Origin: Algoriphagus sp.
GTDB lineage: Bacteria > Bacteroidota > Bacteroidia > Cytophagales > Cyclobacteriaceae
DNA length: 64,000 nt
Assembly: GCF_030694375.1 (NCBI RefSeq)
Contig: NZ_JAUXYL010000040.1
Span: 62,001 to 126,000 of the forward strand
Reading direction: 5' to 3'
Each line of letters begins with the position of its first letter. Position 1 is the first letter of the stretch. Below the pieces are notes generated by a model. The model was not told where the DNA came from, did no database searches, and saw only the letters and a program-made list of their open reading frames with translations. The position numbers and the translations under genes are program-made. Positions 9,479-18,324 of the stretch are shown piece by piece.

Positions 9479-9570
9479 TAACTTTTCGTCCAACAGGATT
9501 CTTTTTTTAAAAAAAAAGAATAAGTTTAGTAATCCTTAAGTTTTAATTCAAATTTTTATTTTTACTCATA

Positions 9571-10182
9571 ATGCGTAGTGAAATATCTGATAATCTTGTT
9601 TTTAGCGAATCTGAAGATATGGATCAATGGCTTCAATTGAAGCGCGGCGAAAAGGAGGGGTTAGCAAGGATTTATTCAAAGTTTTCCAGTGAGCTTTTTA
9701 GATATGGCATGGCCATCAAGCCAAACCGAAGTTTTATAAAGGATTGCATTCAGGAGTTATTCATTGATCTCTGGAAATACCGGAATACTTTAGCTCAGAC
9801 TGATAATGTTCGAGTGTATTTGATTAAGTGTTTATCAAATAGGATCAGTAAGGAAATTTCAAAAGAAAAAAAGATTATTTGGGAGGGAGAGATTTCTGCT
9901 TTTGAAACTGTTTTTTTAGAGGAATCAGTTGAGGATAGGCTGATTGATTTTCAACGTGATGAGGATCTTCACACCAAACTTAAAAATGGATTGGAAAAGC
10001 TTCCAGTAAGACAAAGGGAAGTTATTCAACTCTTATTTTTTGAAAAGCAGAACTATGAAGAGACGTCTAAAATATTAGGTATTAATGTGGATTCCTGTTA
10101 TACTTTGGCTTGGAAAGCCATCAGAAGTTTAAAGAAAAGTATCATTTTCACGCTTTTTTGGTTGATGGTTACTGGAATTTAA
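9571..10182 (+). CDS. FecI-type ECF RNA polymerase sigma factor
   Basis: 203 residues with the two-domain ECF layout. Sigma region 2 spans about 25-95 (ARIYSKFSSELFRYGMAI, then CIQELFIDLWKYRNTL) and region 4 about 135-190 (GLEKLPVRQREVIQLLFFEKQNYEETSKILGI in pieces, with the helix-turn-helix). A short hydrophobic tail follows (IIFTLFWLMV). It precedes a FecR anti-sigma gene and a SusC gene with an STN domain. That is the standard arrangement for a sigma factor released when the outer membrane receptor binds its ligand. Expected target: the susC promoter downstream. Confidence 0.9.
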   Translation: MRSEISDNLVFSESEDMDQWLQLKRGEKEGLARIYSKFSSELFRYGMAIKPNRSFIKDCIQELFIDLWKYRNTLAQTDNVRVYLIKCLSNRISKEISKEKKIIWEGEISAFETVFLEESVEDRLIDFQRDEDLHTKLKNGLEKLPVRQREVIQLLFFEKQNYEETSKILGINVDSCYTLAWKAIRSLKKSIIFTLFWLMVTGI

Positions 10183-10456
10183 TTTTTGATTTTCTTGAAT
10201 TTATTCTGAAGCCTAGATTATTTTTTATAGTCAATTGTAAAGCCTTTTTTCGTTTTCCTAAAGGGAAAATAAGAATTTTTCAACATTGCTGAGGATCGAT
10301 TTTTATTTTTTAAAATTCAATAAAAGGCCTGGTATTTTATTTCTAATTAGGCAAAAGAAAGAGTTTTTTAAGAAAAGTGAAAAAGTGAAAATATTCTTTG
10401 AAATGGAAGGATAGAATATAAGGTTTTGATGCTTTCTAATTTAAAGAATAAAAAAA
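10183..10456. other. AT-rich spacer between sigma factor and FecR genes
   Basis: 274 bases, strongly AT-rich with many poly-T and poly-A tracts. I see no gene, terminator hairpin or clear promoter in it. Confidence 0.5.
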
Positions 10457-11554
10457 TTGGATATTTCAAAATTTACAGTAGAAGATTTTGCTCTGAATAA
10501 GGAGTTCAGAGCTTGGGTTTTTTCCCCTTCCCAAAGCCTAAATGAATATTGGAAAAGGCTTTTTGAGAAATATCCTGCTCAGGTAAAAAATGCAAAAATT
10601 GCTAAAGAGATATTGTTGAATATTAATTACCCGAAATATCAGTTTTTAGAAAGAGAGTCTTTGGAAGTTTGGGATAGGATTGATCGCGAAACCGAGGAAT
10701 GGGAGAAAAAAAAGACAAAAACAGTAAAAGTTGTTTCGTTGAATTCACAATCCCTGTTGGGTAAGTATGAGAATTCAGGAAAACAAATTGTTTGGTTTTC
10801 TCAAGAGTTAAGGGTTGCTGGAATTTTACTTGTAGCGTTTAGTATTAGTTTGATTTTTGGTCTTTTTTTTACGAAAGAACCTGTTAGGACAGAATATATC
10901 GCTGACTTGGTTTATGATGAATATTCTGCACCTCCAGGAGTGAAGTCCACCCTTACGATGCAGGATGGATCTAAAGTGTTGTTGAATTCCGGAAGTTCAG
11001 TCAGATTCATAAAAAATTTCGAAGAGGATAAGCGGATAATTTACCTTGAAGGCGAGGCCTATTTTGAAGTTGCCAAAGATACCCTGAGACCATTTTCAGT
11101 AATTACAGGAGAGGTAATAACAACGGCCTTGGGCACCTCCTTTAATATTTCGGCGTACCCGCATGAAGTTTTAAAAATTGCCCTTGTTGAAGGAAAAGTC
11201 GCAGTGGATGTAGTCCAAACAGAGGATTCTAGAGTTTTACTGGAAAAGGGGGAGGCATTAAAAATAAATACGAATTCATTTGAAGTTAAAAAAGAACTGT
11301 TTGATTCTGAATTGGTCATTGCTTGGACCAAGAAGAAGATAATTTTTCAGCGTGTAAAGTTGGCTGAGGCAGTTAGAATCCTTGAAAACTGGTATGGAGT
11401 GAAATTTAGGTTTCAAAACACCCCAAGTCCTGATTTGGTACTTTACGGAGTCTTTCAAGATGAAACCCTTGAAAATATTCTTGAGGGATTAAGTTATTCA
11501 GCACGATTTCAATATAAGATTAAGAATGATGAAGTAATAATAATTTTCAATTAA
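10457..11554 (+). CDS. FecR family anti-sigma factor
   Basis: 365 residues from a TTG start; the MDISKFTVEDFALNKEFRAWV beginning is typical of this family and no ATG fits. A cytoplasmic N-terminal part (1-105) would hold the sigma factor. One membrane segment follows (about 115-135, GILLVAFSISLIFGLFF). The periplasmic FecR domain runs from about 155 to 260 (TMQDGSKVLLNSGSSVRF; YLEGEAYFEVAKD; ALGTSFNISAYP), and a DUF4974 domain forms the C-terminus (KLAEAVRILENWYGVKFRF; ENILEGLSYSARF). It should relay the SusC ligand signal from the periplasm to the upstream sigma factor. Confidence 0.92.
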   Translation: MDISKFTVEDFALNKEFRAWVFSPSQSLNEYWKRLFEKYPAQVKNAKIAKEILLNINYPKYQFLERESLEVWDRIDRETEEWEKKKTKTVKVVSLNSQSLLGKYENSGKQIVWFSQELRVAGILLVAFSISLIFGLFFTKEPVRTEYIADLVYDEYSAPPGVKSTLTMQDGSKVLLNSGSSVRFIKNFEEDKRIIYLEGEAYFEVAKDTLRPFSVITGEVITTALGTSFNISAYPHEVLKIALVEGKVAVDVVQTEDSRVLLEKGEALKINTNSFEVKKELFDSELVIAWTKKKIIFQRVKLAEAVRILENWYGVKFRFQNTPSPDLVLYGVFQDETLENILEGLSYSARFQYKIKNDEVIIIFN

Positions 11555-11571
11555 CCCATATAAGAAAGCCT

Positions 11572-11622
11572 ATGACAAAAAAAACAAAAAGAAACCGGAG
11601 ATGCGCCAACATCCCCGGTTAA
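11572..11622 (+). CDS. putative 16-codon leader ORF in the susC 5' region
   Basis: ATG at 11572 to TAA at 11622 encodes MTKKTKRNRRCANIPG, a very basic peptide. Its second half is the left and right arm of the hairpin at 11593-11620, so translation through it would melt the hairpin. It lies 18 bases after the fecR stop and 92 bases before the susC start. I infer a possible leader peptide or attenuator; there is no proof of translation. Confidence 0.4.
   Translation: MTKKTKRNRRCANIPG
11593..11620 (+). promoter_or_regulatory. hairpin in susC leader, with alternative CCGG partners
   Basis: AACCGG (11593-11598) pairs with CCGGTT (11615-11620), and GATG (11600-11603) pairs with CATC (11610-11613), with one symmetric A/C mismatch. 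Two further CCGG motifs lie downstream (about 11631 and 11659) and could compete for pairing. No T-run follows, so it is not a simple terminator. Confidence 0.45.
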
Positions 11623-11714
11623 GTTAAAATCCGGAACCCAAATCAAGCAATGATGAAATTCCGGAAAAGTTTATTTAACCAACAAGCATTAGTTCAAACA
11701 AACCCTGCAAAAAT

Positions 11715-14700
11715 ATGAAAAATCGTTTATTGTTATTTGTTATTTACATGACAAAGCTATTTACTTATGTGTTTTTGATTCAAGTTTTGACCATGAGTAT
11801 CCTTTTTTCAAAAGATGGAAAGGCTCAGATAAAGTCAATAGAGCAAGTCAAGGTCAAATTGTCGCTTAATGAAATTCCAATTGTAAGCGCATTTGCTGAA
11901 ATTGAAAAAGAGACAAATTTTAAATTTGTATACACTAATAAGGAAGTCAGTAATTTGGGTAATGTGTCTCTCTTTGGAGATGAAGCAACATTGTATGACG
12001 TATTAGTTTCAATAGCAAAACAAACGCAATTGGAGTTTAAGCAAATAAATCAAACTATAACTGTTAAAAAAACGAATCCTAAGATTGCTGTTTCAGAGCC
12101 AGTTACTATTCAAGTTGAAGACAAAGTTATTACGGGAAAAGTACTCGATGAAAATGGACTCCCTTTGCCTGGGGCAACAGTTTTGGTTGAAGGGACAACA
12201 TCAGGGACGGTCACCAATATCGATGGAGAATATACCATAACTGTACCTGATGGAGCGGTATTATTATTCTCTTACATTGGATATACTCCAAGCAGAGTGG
12301 TGTCAGGAGCTCAAACGGTAATAAATATTACTTTGAAGGTAGATTCTACATCACTTGAAGAAGTACTGGTGATTGGATATGGAACTGTTAAAAAGTCGGA
12401 TTTGACCGGTTCTGTGGGACAGGTTGGTGCAGATGCCTTGGCCGAAAGACCCTCTCCATCTTTGAATCAAGCTTTGTCCGGAAGAATATCCGGTGTTCAA
12501 GTAAATACCAACTCAGGTCGTCCGGGAGGAAGAACTACCGTTAGAATCAGAGGCTTCAGTTCAATAAACTCATCTAACAATCCGCTATATGTGGTAGATG
12601 GAGTGATGCTTCCTGTGGGAAACCAAGAACAGGCTAGCAACGCAATTGACTACATCAACCCGAATGATATTGTTTCGGTAGAAGTCCTTAAAGACGCTTC
12701 TTCTACTGCGATTTATGGATCAAGAGGAGCCAATGGGGTAATTTTGATCACAACTAAAAAAGGTAAGTCAGGCGAAGGAACGGTCACCTATAATGTTGAC
12801 GTAAGTGTTCCTGTGATTGGGCCTAACAGACCTGAAGTTCTTAATGCCAAAGAATATTTGGCGGTAGAGGATTTAGCATGGAAGAACATGCAAAAGTATG
12901 ATCCCGTAGGATGGAATGCGGGAAGATGGGCATATCTCAACCCTGCTTTGAGAAGAACTGATCCCCGGATTTTTGATGCCAATGGAAACCCATTGTTTGA
13001 CACTGATTGGTTAAAAGAAACTACTCAGAATAAGCTTTCTCAAAACCATCAACTCGGCTTTCAAGGTGGCAATGAGCGGACCACCTATTCTTTATCATTG
13101 GGATACCGTGATGATCAAGGATTGATCCAAACTTCTTATTTGAAGAGATATTCTGCCCGCTTCACCATTGATGATCAGGTTAAAAAATGGTTAAAAGTGG
13201 GAGGTACACTCAGCTATAATAATCAAGCCGAAAACTTGGTTGATACCGGAGATGCTGTTGCCAGACAAATAGTCGAAGACTTTCCATTTCTGCCCGTAAG
13301 GTATGCAGATGGTACTTTTGCAAATAACAGAGATTATCCTTTCGCTGAAGGGACCATGAGTTCAATGCACAGGTTGCAAGGCACCAGATTTATTTTAAAT
13401 ACCCAGACCACTACAGGTAGTATTTATTCAAATATTAAGTTTGCCGAAGGCCTGGAAATGCGGACTGTGCTTGGAGTCAACATCCTTACACAGGAGAGAA
13501 ACCAGTCGGTAACCAGAACATTGAATATAGGACAAAACGGAAACGCCGCCAGAGCATTAAGATCCGACAGTTTTTGGTCCCTGGAAAACTATCTGACCTA
13601 TAGCAAAGTATTTGCAGATCGCCATGCATTCACTGGAATGGTTGGTATTTCTTGGCAGGAAACCAATTTCAACAGTATGGTAGCCAGTATTGCAAATTTT
13701 TCGACGGATTATTTCACTTTCAACAATCTGGGAGCGGGAAGCTTAAATCCACAGGTAGGTTCAAATGCATCGAGACAAGCATTGAACTCATACTTTGCAA
13801 GATTAAACTACATTTTGGATGATAAATACCTATTGACGTTTACAGGACGTGCAGATGGATCTTCCAAATTCGGAGAAAATAACAAATACGCATTCTTCCC
13901 GTCTGCGGCCGTAGCATGGAAAGTGTCCGAAGAGGGCTTTATGAAATCAAGCTCGACAATTTCGAATTTGAAATTAAGAGCGAGCTATGGATTGACCGGT
14001 AACTCAGAAATCCCACCATATTCTTCTTTGTCGCTGCTGAGTGCAAACTATGCTACAATCTTTAATGAAAGTCGAGTAGGAGGTACAGGACTTAACAGGT
14101 TGTCTAACCCTAATCTGAAATGGGAGAAAACAGCCCAGTCAGATATCGGGATTGAATTGGGGATGTTCCAAAATAGAATCACGGTGGAGGCCGATGTCTA
14201 TTACCGAAAAACTACGGATATGCTACTGGATGCACCTGTTCCTCGGACCAGTGGATTTGCGGTAATCCGTAGCAACGTCGGTTCAATGGAAAACAAAGGA
14301 ATAGAATTCACTTTGAATACTGTGAATGTGGAAAAGGGGAATTTTACATGGAACACCAGTTTCATGATTTCGGCAAACAGAAACAAAGTTCTTTCCCTTG
14401 CTACACCGGCAGATATTTTCGGAGTAGGCGGCCCGAATTTCACCAATCAAACCAATATTATTCGAGTAGGAGAGCCAGTAGGAGCTTTCTGGGGACTTGT
14501 AAGGTTGGGGACCTGGAGTGAAGCTGAAAGAGCACAAGCAGCCGAGTTTGTGAGTTACAGAAATGGATTAACCATGCTTCCGGGAGATATCAAATATTTG
14601 GATGTGAACGGAGACAATGCAATCAATGACTCTGACAGAATGATTATCGGTAATGGAAATCCAGATTTCTGGGGCTCTTTTATGAATACCTGGAGGTTTA

Positions 14701-15176
14701 AAAATTGGGACTTGATGCTGGACCTCCAATATTCTGTCGGAAATGATGTGTTGGATATGACCCTTCACCCAAGTGAAGATCGTCAAGCACTGGCCAACAG
14801 TTATAGGTCTGTATTAACAGCTTGGACTCCTACCAATCAAAATTCTCCTATTGCTGAAATTCGTGATACAAGAGCTGGTTATGTCACCAATGTGGATTCT
14901 CATTGGGTAAAAGATGGGTCCTTTCTTAGAGGACGGAATTTATTATTAGGATACACTTTCCCTACAGAAATAGCTAACAGAATTAAGCTTTCAAGATTAA
15001 GAGCTTATACGACGGTTCAGAATTTCTTTTTGCTAGTAGGGGATGATGTTACCGGAGATCCGGAGGTTACTCCGATTAGAGGAGGAGATGGAAATAACGT
15101 CTTTTCTCAAGGTATGAATTGGCATGCATATCCTAAGCCAACAACATTCTTGTTTGGACTCCAAGTATCCTTATAA
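11715..15176 (+). CDS. SusC/RagA-type TonB-dependent outer membrane transporter with STN domain
   Basis: 1153 residues. A hydrophobic N-terminus acts as signal peptide (a second ATG at codon 12 is a possible start). Domains in order: STN secretin/TonB N-terminal domain (about 48-120, VKLSLNEIPIVSAFAEIEK), carboxypeptidase-like regulatory domain (about 138-225, GKVLDENGLPLPGATVLVEG), plug (about 230-350, ending DASSTAIYGSRGANGVILITT), then the 22-strand barrel ending FLFGLQVSL. The STN domain fits signalling to the FecR/sigma pair upstream. SusD follows after 28 bases. The complex imports a sugar or glycoside; the ligand cannot be deduced from sequence, although the oxidoreductases downstream point to glycosides oxidised at C3. 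Confidence 0.95.
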   Translation: MKNRLLLFVIYMTKLFTYVFLIQVLTMSILFSKDGKAQIKSIEQVKVKLSLNEIPIVSAFAEIEKETNFKFVYTNKEVSNLGNVSLFGDEATLYDVLVSIAKQTQLEFKQINQTITVKKTNPKIAVSEPVTIQVEDKVITGKVLDENGLPLPGATVLVEGTTSGTVTNIDGEYTITVPDGAVLLFSYIGYTPSRVVSGAQTVINITLKVDSTSLEEVLVIGYGTVKKSDLTGSVGQVGADALAERPSPSLNQALSGRISGVQVNTNSGRPGGRTTVRIRGFSSINSSNNPLYVVDGVMLPVGNQEQASNAIDYINPNDIVSVEVLKDASSTAIYGSRGANGVILITTKKGKSGEGTVTYNVDVSVPVIGPNRPEVLNAKEYLAVEDLAWKNMQKYDPVGWNAGRWAYLNPALRRTDPRIFDANGNPLFDTDWLKETTQNKLSQNHQLGFQGGNERTTYSLSLGYRDDQGLIQTSYLKRYSARFTIDDQVKKWLKVGGTLSYNNQAENLVDTGDAVARQIVEDFPFLPVRYADGTFANNRDYPFAEGTMSSMHRLQGTRFILNTQTTTGSIYSNIKFAEGLEMRTVLGVNILTQERNQSVTRTLNIGQNGNAARALRSDSFWSLENYLTYSKVFADRHAFTGMVGISWQETNFNSMVASIANFSTDYFTFNNLGAGSLNPQVGSNASRQALNSYFARLNYILDDKYLLTFTGRADGSSKFGENNKYAFFPSAAVAWKVSEEGFMKSSSTISNLKLRASYGLTGNSEIPPYSSLSLLSANYATIFNESRVGGTGLNRLSNPNLKWEKTAQSDIGIELGMFQNRITVEADVYYRKTTDMLLDAPVPRTSGFAVIRSNVGSMENKGIEFTLNTVNVEKGNFTWNTSFMISANRNKVLSLATPADIFGVGGPNFTNQTNIIRVGEPVGAFWGLVRLGTWSEAERAQAAEFVSYRNGLTMLPGDIKYLDVNGDNAINDSDRMIIGNGNPDFWGSFMNTWRFKNWDLMLDLQYSVGNDVLDMTLHPSEDRQALANSYRSVLTAWTPTNQNSPIAEIRDTRAGYVTNVDSHWVKDGSFLRGRNLLLGYTFPTEIANRIKLSRLRAYTTVQNFFLLVGDDVTGDPEVTPIRGGDGNNVFSQGMNWHAYPKPTTFLFGLQVSL

Positions 15177-15204
15177 TCATAGTTTTACTTAAAGAGATTT
15201 TAAA

Positions 15205-16761
15205 ATGAAAAATAACCGAATTTATAAAGCACTTAGTATGCTCTTTTTTGGAGCTTCTTTAGCTGGAGTTATGGGTTGCTCAGATTTTCTACTCGAAGAG
15301 GATCCATCTAACTTAACTCCTGAAAGTTACTACACTATACCGGATCATGCTGAGGCAGCATTGGCTGCTGTTTATGCCGATCTGAGGTTTATCGGTGGAG
15401 ATGGGGGGATTTTTTCTTCCAATTGGCAATTGCTGGAAGCTCCTACAGGAACCTCCACCACAGAAACTGCCCAGAACTCGGATTTAAACAATTTATATGG
15501 ATTGATTTATGATGGAAGAACACAACATATCATTAATTATTGGAATGGGCTTTACAGGGTAATAGCGCAAGCAAATTTGGTGATCGACAGGGTTCCGGCC
15601 ATTACTCCTATGAACGAAGCTCAAAAGAAGCGAGTTTTGGGTGAAGCAAGGTTTTTAAGGGCTTGGGCATATTTTGGATTGGTAAGACTTTGGGGGGATG
15701 TTCCCTTAATTACCTCACCTCAGACTGCAAGTTCTGAAAATTTCAAACCTGCACCAGCTTCAAAAGAGGCAATTTATGCTTTGGTGGAGGAGGATCTCAA
15801 GATCGCTGAGTCAGCTGGATTGCCTTGGATGGATGTCAGTGGACGTGTTTCTTTGGCCGCAACAAAGTCTCTTATGTCTCAGGTTTATCTCACAATGGCT
15901 GGTTTTCCGCTAAGTAAGGGAGCTTCCCACTATCAGTTGGCAGCATCCAAAGCAGAAGAGGTTATTAACTATTCCAAGGGGAATCCATCGATGTTAAATC
16001 TGTTTCCTGAATACGCAAATCTCCGAGATGAAAAGCTCGGAAATCGCGTGGAACATATTTTCCAGGTCCAATACAATGTAGTGGTTGCGGGAAATCCAAT
16101 GAATAATATGTTTCCGAATTTCAAGCCGGTAACTTTTCAGGGTCCATCCGGAACAGGAAGTACAGTGCCTACCATACAATTCTATAAATCGTATGAGCCG
16201 GGTGATTTAAGAGCAGTAAATCAAGTGGGTTATTTCTATACTAGCTATTTTACCAATGGGAGTGGAGCTCCATTTGATTTGGGAGCCCCATATATTTTCA
16301 AGCATTTCAATCAGACAGCTTTAGGCAAAGCTGGTACTCCCGGGACAAGAGCAAATAACCTCAATCTCCCGATCATAAGATTTGCTGAGGTATTATTAAT
16401 TTATGCAGAAGCTCAAAATGAACTGGCCGGTCCAAATGCGCTTGCCCATGAAAGCCTGAAAAGGATACGGGACAGAGCTAATTTGACAACTCTTGCAATC
16501 GGTCAATTTACAAAAGATAGCTTCCGTGACGCAGTGTTAAGGGAAAGGTGGCATGAGCTCTGTTATGAGCAGATCACATGGTTTGATATGCTTCGATTGA
16601 GAAAAGTTTATAATGAGGCGACTAATGGTTTTGATAATTTTGTTGGCCATGTCAATCTAAGTTCGAAAGAGCCACTCCAGACCAAGCACCTATTAATGCC
16701 ATATCCTCTACCGGAAATGCAGAATAACCCAAATTTAGTCCCTCAAAACCCGGGTTATTAA
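15205..16761 (+). CDS. SusD/RagB-type surface glycan-binding lipoprotein
   Basis: 518 residues. Signal peptide with lipobox GVMGC, so C25 should be lipidated. The SusD N-terminal domain is seen in NLTPESYYTIPDHAEAALAAVYADL and KKRVLGEARFLRAWAYFGLVRLWGDVPL (in pieces). The TPR-like helices and C-terminal RagB domain follow (NLPIIRFAEVLLIYAEAQNE; LRERWHELCYEQITWFDMLRL), ending MPYPLPEMQNNPNLVPQNPGY. It pairs with the SusC protein just upstream as the lid of the transporter. Start is the ATG at 15205. Confidence 0.95.
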   Translation: MKNNRIYKALSMLFFGASLAGVMGCSDFLLEEDPSNLTPESYYTIPDHAEAALAAVYADLRFIGGDGGIFSSNWQLLEAPTGTSTTETAQNSDLNNLYGLIYDGRTQHIINYWNGLYRVIAQANLVIDRVPAITPMNEAQKKRVLGEARFLRAWAYFGLVRLWGDVPLITSPQTASSENFKPAPASKEAIYALVEEDLKIAESAGLPWMDVSGRVSLAATKSLMSQVYLTMAGFPLSKGASHYQLAASKAEEVINYSKGNPSMLNLFPEYANLRDEKLGNRVEHIFQVQYNVVVAGNPMNNMFPNFKPVTFQGPSGTGSTVPTIQFYKSYEPGDLRAVNQVGYFYTSYFTNGSGAPFDLGAPYIFKHFNQTALGKAGTPGTRANNLNLPIIRFAEVLLIYAEAQNELAGPNALAHESLKRIRDRANLTTLAIGQFTKDSFRDAVLRERWHELCYEQITWFDMLRLRKVYNEATNGFDNFVGHVNLSSKEPLQTKHLLMPYPLPEMQNNPNLVPQNPGY

Positions 16762-16803
16762 AATTCCAAAAGACTTATTAATCCATTTTAATGCCTTAAA
16801 ACA

Positions 16804-16834
16804 CTTCCCAATTGATTTCTGATCAATTGGGAAG
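16804..16834 (+). terminator. 12-bp-stem hairpin between susD and the oxidoreductase gene
   Basis: CTTCCCAATTGA (16804-16815) and TCAATTGGGAAG (16823-16834) are perfect reverse complements around a 7-base loop. The sequence after it (GCTTTGGCTTTTGG) has only short T-tracts, so termination may be partial. It could lower expression of the oxidoreductases relative to SusCD or protect the upstream mRNA. Confidence 0.6.
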
Positions 16835-16868
16835 CTTTGGCTTTTGGTAAACCTAAACTATTAAGAAA

Positions 16869-18233
16869 TTGAAAAATAATGCTCAACGTAATTCCCGAAG
16901 GAAGTTTTTGTTGGCCACAACAGCATCTTTGATTGCCTCTCCTTTGGTGTTTAGTCTTCCGGGACTGGCAAATCCATTCGCGAAAAAGCTTAGGCATGTT
17001 TCCATTGGAGTTGGGGGAATGGGTCGGCATGACTTGCAACGTTTTATAGCCCATCCCGATATTGAAATCATTGCCATCTGTGATGTCGATGAGGAAAGAC
17101 TGCAAAAAGCTGCTGAGTTGGTTCCAAACGCCCGCCGATATAAGGATTGGAGAGAATTGTTCAAAAATGAGAAGAATAATTTTGATTCAATCAATGTCAG
17201 TGTTCCCGACCACAATCATTTTGCAATAGCTTTTGAAGCAATTAAGAAGAAGAAGCATGTGTATTGCCAAAAACCGATGTGTCATGATGTCTCTGAAATA
17301 AGGCAATTGACAAATGCAGCAAAAAAAGCGGGAATCGTAAGTCAGCTGGGGACACAGCATGCCTCGGGAAAAGGTGACCGTACTGCCGTCCAATGGATCA
17401 AAGAAGGGCATATTGGGAAAATCAAAAAGGTATACCTCTGCTCCAACAGACCGGGAGCCACGGAAGCGTATCGTTTTCCGGGTCCCCGTCCACAGGCAGG
17501 TCAAGATCCTCCAAAAGTACTGGATTGGGATCTTTGGACTGGAACAGCTCCGATGAGGCCTTATAACCCAACTATATATCACCCATCTAAATGGCGAGCT
17601 TGGCAGGATTTCGGAACCGGTTGGTCTGGAGATATAGGATGCCACATTTTTGATGCTGTATGGAAAGGTCTGGGACTTGAAGCTCCTTTTTCGGTTCATG
17701 CAAGGGTCCAGGAATCCTGGCAAAATTCTCCGGAAAGGAGGGCTGATACCTGGCCACAAAGCAATCATATTACTTGGGTATTTCCCGGAAATGAAATGAC
17801 AGTATCAAATGAATTGACTGTTGAATGGTTTGACGGGGAGTTTTATCCACCTGAAGAAGTAAGGGCATTATTCTCAATAGAAGATTACCCTGCGGAATCT
17901 GCAATGCTGGTTGGAACGAAAGGTTCCATGCTTATTCCGCATACCAAAATGCCTTTACTTCTTCCCAATGAGAATTTTGGGCATATGGTTTTTCCTGAAT
18001 TGGAGGAAAGAGATCATTACCATCATTTCGTGGATGCCTGTTTGGGGAAAACGCAAACTGAAAGTCATTTTGCCCATTCAGGCCCTATGACGGAGGCAAT
18101 TATATTAGGAACAGTGGCCATCCGAGTCCCAGGTAAATTATTGAATTGGAATGCCAAAACCATGAAGATTCCAAATGTACCGGAGGCGGAGCAATTCCTG
18201 AAAAGGAAATATAGAAAAGGATGGGAAGTTTGA
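16869..18233 (+). CDS. Gfo/Idh/MocA family oxidoreductase with Tat signal
   Basis: 454 residues from a TTG start; no ATG lies close by and the start keeps a full twin-arginine signal (NSRRKFLLATTASLIASPLV). The N-terminal NAD(P)-binding Rossmann fold has GVGGMGRHDLQRF and IIAICDVDEERL, then the conserved EKP-like loop as CQKPMCHDV. A second domain (about 180-420) carries WRAWQDFGTGWSGDIGCHIFDA, where D and H of the GDIGCH motif belong to the catalytic site. Export by Tat would carry it folded with cofactor to the periplasm. It lies between susD and a GMC oxidoreductase and probably acts on the imported sugar or its keto form. Substrate unknown. Confidence 0.9.
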   Translation: MKNNAQRNSRRKFLLATTASLIASPLVFSLPGLANPFAKKLRHVSIGVGGMGRHDLQRFIAHPDIEIIAICDVDEERLQKAAELVPNARRYKDWRELFKNEKNNFDSINVSVPDHNHFAIAFEAIKKKKHVYCQKPMCHDVSEIRQLTNAAKKAGIVSQLGTQHASGKGDRTAVQWIKEGHIGKIKKVYLCSNRPGATEAYRFPGPRPQAGQDPPKVLDWDLWTGTAPMRPYNPTIYHPSKWRAWQDFGTGWSGDIGCHIFDAVWKGLGLEAPFSVHARVQESWQNSPERRADTWPQSNHITWVFPGNEMTVSNELTVEWFDGEFYPPEEVRALFSIEDYPAESAMLVGTKGSMLIPHTKMPLLLPNENFGHMVFPELEERDHYHHFVDACLGKTQTESHFAHSGPMTEAIILGTVAIRVPGKLLNWNAKTMKIPNVPEAEQFLKRKYRKGWEV

Positions 18234-18324
18234 CCTTACGCCCTGACTCTTTTACTTAAAAAAGTAATAAATCTGAACCAATTTCCATCTGGAGACCCGG
18301 TTCAACCGAAACCTAACATACCGT

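Larger units (their letters stand above)
9160..9570. other. intergenic region with dyads and a direct repeat
   Basis: 411 bases without a convincing gene. It holds a cluster of TATGGA/TCCATA half-sites (9212-9245) and two copies of a 21-bp direct repeat (9297-9317, 9458-9478), both listed separately. The 3' end (9500-9570) is very AT-rich and probably carries the promoter of the sigma factor gene, but I could not fix one. A short leftward frame at 9268-9468 has no recognisable domain. Confidence 0.5.

Noticed and set aside
10110..10292. Rightward 60-codon frame
   Set aside because: Overlaps the end of the sigma factor gene in another frame and has no family features.
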